Below are positions 62,368 through 64,000 of a stretch of DNA of 64,000 nucleotides, piece by piece; the stretch's first letter is position 1; every line of letters begins with the position of its first letter. The notes under the pieces were generated by a model, which ran no database searches, was not told the origin of the DNA, and was given only the letters and a program-made list of their open reading frames with translations. The DNA is taken from contig NZ_QIRF01000020.1 in the NCBI RefSeq assembly GCF_003332825.1, positions 1-64,000 on the forward strand. The letters are read 5' to 3'. Position numbers and translations under genes: made by a program. Source of the DNA: Dyella sp. C9. Lineage in GTDB: Bacteria > Pseudomonadota > Gammaproteobacteria > Xanthomonadales > Rhodanobacteraceae.

Positions 62368-63000
62368 CTAGCTTCGCTCTCGGCGCGATGGTGCGTTGCG
62401 TTCGGCCAGCCAGGCGTCCAGGTCGGCGGGTGTGTCGATGTCGAGAAAAGCCGATGCCAGCTTGAAGCCATCGACCGAAGCGGCGTGGCGCTCCAGCAAG
62501 GCACGGGCGCCCGCCGCACCATCCAGCGTCACAAGCTCGCCAGCGTAGGACAGTGGAAAAACACACGGCGGCGCGAAATCGCCGTGGTGGCGGCAGGCCA
62601 GGATGCGTTCGGGTGATGCGGCGTGCGTGGCGAGCAGGCGTTGTAGGTGTTCGGCCTGGATGGCCGGCTGGTCGGCGAGCAGCACCATCAGCGATTCCAG
62701 TCGCGGTGCGAACGACTGCAATGCCCGGACGCCGGTGGCCAGCGAACTTCCCATGCCCCTGGGCCAATCAGGGTTGTCGGCCACATGCACATCGAGATCA
62801 TGCAGGCACGCGATCACACGCTCGCGTTGCGCGCCGACCACCACGACCACAGGCAGCAGTCCGGCGGCCAGCGCGTTGCTGGCCACGCGGCGAACCATGG
62901 GTTCGCCATCAATGGCGATCAGTTGCTTGAGTGCGCCGTAACGGCGGGCTTCGCCCGCTGCGAGGATCACCGCGCCCGTGCGGATGCCTGCGGTCGTCAC
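62368..63000 (-). CDS. mocA: Molybdenum cofactor nucleotidyltransferase (MocA/MobA-like)
   Basis: 210 residues from a GTG at 63000 that overlaps the stop of the XdhC-like gene (GTGA). Nucleotidyltransferase fold with the N-terminal loop GAVILAAGEARRYGALKQL, VVVVVGAQRE, ADNPDWPRGMGSSLATGV, a metal site in MVLLADQP and the C-terminal FLDIDTPADLDAW. The GEARRYG and MGSSL patterns fit MocA, which makes molybdopterin cytosine dinucleotide for xanthine-dehydrogenase-type enzymes, better than guanylyltransferase MobA. Translational coupling to an XdhC-like maturation factor supports that. Confidence 0.9.
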   Translation of the reverse strand: MTTAGIRTGAVILAAGEARRYGALKQLIAIDGEPMVRRVASNALAAGLLPVVVVVGAQRERVIACLHDLDVHVADNPDWPRGMGSSLATGVRALQSFAPRLESLMVLLADQPAIQAEHLQRLLATHAASPERILACRHHGDFAPPCVFPLSYAGELVTLDGAAGARALLERHAASVDGFKLASAFLDIDTPADLDAWLAERNAPSRRERS

Positions 63001-64000
63001 GGATGTATGGAGGTGAGCGAGTGGGTCAGTGGGCCACCTGCGCGCCCGTTGCGCGTGGCGAGTATCTCGGCGGCGATGGCCAGCGCTATTTCCTGTGGGG
63101 TTTCCGAGCCCACGTCGAGGCCGGCAGGCACGTGCAGGCGGTCGTCCGCGCGCGGGAACGCCGCCCGTATCTTCTGCGCACGTTCGCGCGAGCCGATGAC
63201 GCCGATATAGCGAACCGGCATTGCCAGCAGGGGCGAAAGGTACGCGAGGTCACGCTCCAGCCGGTGCGTCATCACCACCACCGAGGTGAGCGGGTCCAGC
63301 GTCACGGCGGAGACGAGCCCTCGCGGTGTTGCCACGAGGCGCCGCGCACCGTGCGGCGTCGTCGTCGCGGATTCCACCGTGCCCACCAGGGTGGTGTGCC
63401 AGCCAAGTTGCAGCGAAAGCTGCGCGAGCATGTCCGCGCCGATGCCGTCGCCGATGACGACGAGCGCATGGGGTGGCTGCAGCGATTCCAGCAGCACGTG
63501 GTGGTGCTGTCCCGCGCTCTCCACCTGCATGGTGATGGCCGCGTCCGCCACCTCGGTGGCGAGCATGCCCGCAAGAACTTGCCACTCGGCGGAGGCGGGA
63601 GGCATGTTGGCCCAGGTGCGGCCCTCGCTGCGGATGAAGCGCAGCGGATGCCGCGCACGCGTGCTGCCATCGGTGGCGTAAAGCGAGGCCATGGCGCCGG
63701 TGGCGCGACGCGCGCGCAGCGCATCGATGGCGTCGAGGAAGTCGATGTCGTCGGGCCGGCGCCATGGCTCGATGAGCACCTCCAGCTCGCCCCCGCAGCC
63801 GGTTTCGATCATCACGTCGTAGTTGCTGTCGCGGCCGTAGGCGACCAGGGAGGGTTCGCCGATGTCCATGGCGTGCTGGGCGCGCAGCACGATGTCGCGT
63901 TGCGGGCAGCCTCCGGAAAGCTCGCAGACCAGCCGGCCATCACGGTGCACCAGCATGCTGGCCCCGGCACGGCGAAAGGTGGAGCCCTGCGTGCGCGTAA
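62997..64000 (-). CDS. XdhC/CoxI family protein, cut by the right edge
   Basis: Maturation factor family for molybdenum hydroxylases; 5' end lies outside the window. The frame stays open to the edge and reads TRTQGSTFRRAGASMLV there, aligning with VRAEGPTFRRTGTHMLV of the copy at 39032, so the ATG at 63956 is internal. This copy keeps the conserved cysteine (CELSGGCPQRD) that the other copy lacks. The C-terminal Rossmann part is intact (ALVVIGDGIGADMLAQLSLQLGWHTTLV, VVVMTHRLERDLAYLSPLL, VRYIGVIGSRERAQKI, GLDVGSETPQEIALAI). It overlaps mocA by 4 bases; the hydroxylase genes may follow beyond the edge. Confidence 0.92.
   Translation of the reverse strand, partial: TRTQGSTFRRAGASMLVHRDGRLVCELSGGCPQRDIVLRAQHAMDIGEPSLVAYGRDSNYDVMIETGCGGELEVLIEPWRRPDDIDFLDAIDALRARRATGAMASLYATDGSTRARHPLRFIRSEGRTWANMPPASAEWQVLAGMLATEVADAAITMQVESAGQHHHVLLESLQPPHALVVIGDGIGADMLAQLSLQLGWHTTLVGTVESATTTPHGARRLVATPRGLVSAVTLDPLTSVVVMTHRLERDLAYLSPLLAMPVRYIGVIGSRERAQKIRAAFPRADDRLHVPAGLDVGSETPQEIALAIAAEILATRNGRAGGPLTHSLTSIHP

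Noticed and set aside
1-64000. CRISPR arrays, insertion sequences, tRNA or rRNA genes
   Set aside because: Gaps were read for regular repeats, terminal inverted repeats, transposase motifs and cloverleaf-like elements; none was convincing.

Overview
The window looks like chromosomal DNA of a high-GC Gram-negative bacterium. The most likely group is a gammaproteobacterium of the Xanthomonadales/Rhodanobacteraceae type (Dyella/Frateuria/Rhodanobacter-like). This is an inference from the Oar-like and other TonB-dependent receptors, the OprB/OprD-type porins and a large hopanoid locus in a proteobacterial setting; no rRNA or tRNA gene is present to prove it. Genes are tightly packed, often with 4-nt start/stop overlaps. 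I see no insertion sequence, CRISPR array, phage gene, rRNA or tRNA.

Layout. 1-687: the 5' part of an Oar-like TonB-dependent receptor that runs off the left edge. 1048-3358: ahpF and ahpC (peroxide reductase), with two perfect hairpins between them and an intrinsic terminator behind. 3750-9868: a complete haem-uptake operon (receptor, HmuS, HmuT, HmuU, HmuV) behind a Fur-like 10-bp inverted repeat. 10099-13545: a secreted GH92 alpha-mannosidase. 13781-14557: ferredoxin-NADP reductase.

14747-39020 is the centrepiece: a 24-kb isoprenoid-to-hopanoid locus. One arm (dxs-ispH-dxr-ispA) makes farnesyl diphosphate. A second arm on the other strand (sqs-shc-hpnG-hpnN-copC-copD) makes squalene, cyclises it to hopene, processes the side chain and exports hopanoids. 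A third arm (hpnI-hpnJ-hpnK-hpnL and a ferritin-like di-iron protein) decorates the polar head. hpnA, idi, hpnH and hpnB complete it. Notable points are the single eukaryote-like squalene synthase in place of HpnCDE, a dedicated set of MEP-pathway genes, a CopC/CopD pair, and an unassigned di-iron protein that is the best candidate for a new hopanoid function.

39032-43190: molybdenum-related genes (XdhC-like protein, ModE, a ModE-operator-like site, a small molybdopterin-oxidoreductase-like secreted protein and an OprD-type porin). 43375-50889: central-metabolism genes (FAH-family hydrolase, GST-like protein, BCCT transporter, TetR regulator with a clear operator, MDR oxidoreductase, pyruvate oxidase PoxB). 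50958-53816: a TonB-dependent receptor followed by a FecR-like protein reduced to its N-terminal domain. 53817-54816: 1 kb without a gene. 54817-58779: an OprB porin / beta-propeller / Tat-exported DyP peroxidase cassette. 58924-61759: a small secreted protein, a MASE1 sensor with a degenerate kinase end, and a BON-domain protein. 61955-62347: a LysR remnant. 62368-64000: MocA-like and XdhC-like molybdenum-hydroxylase maturation genes running off the right edge.
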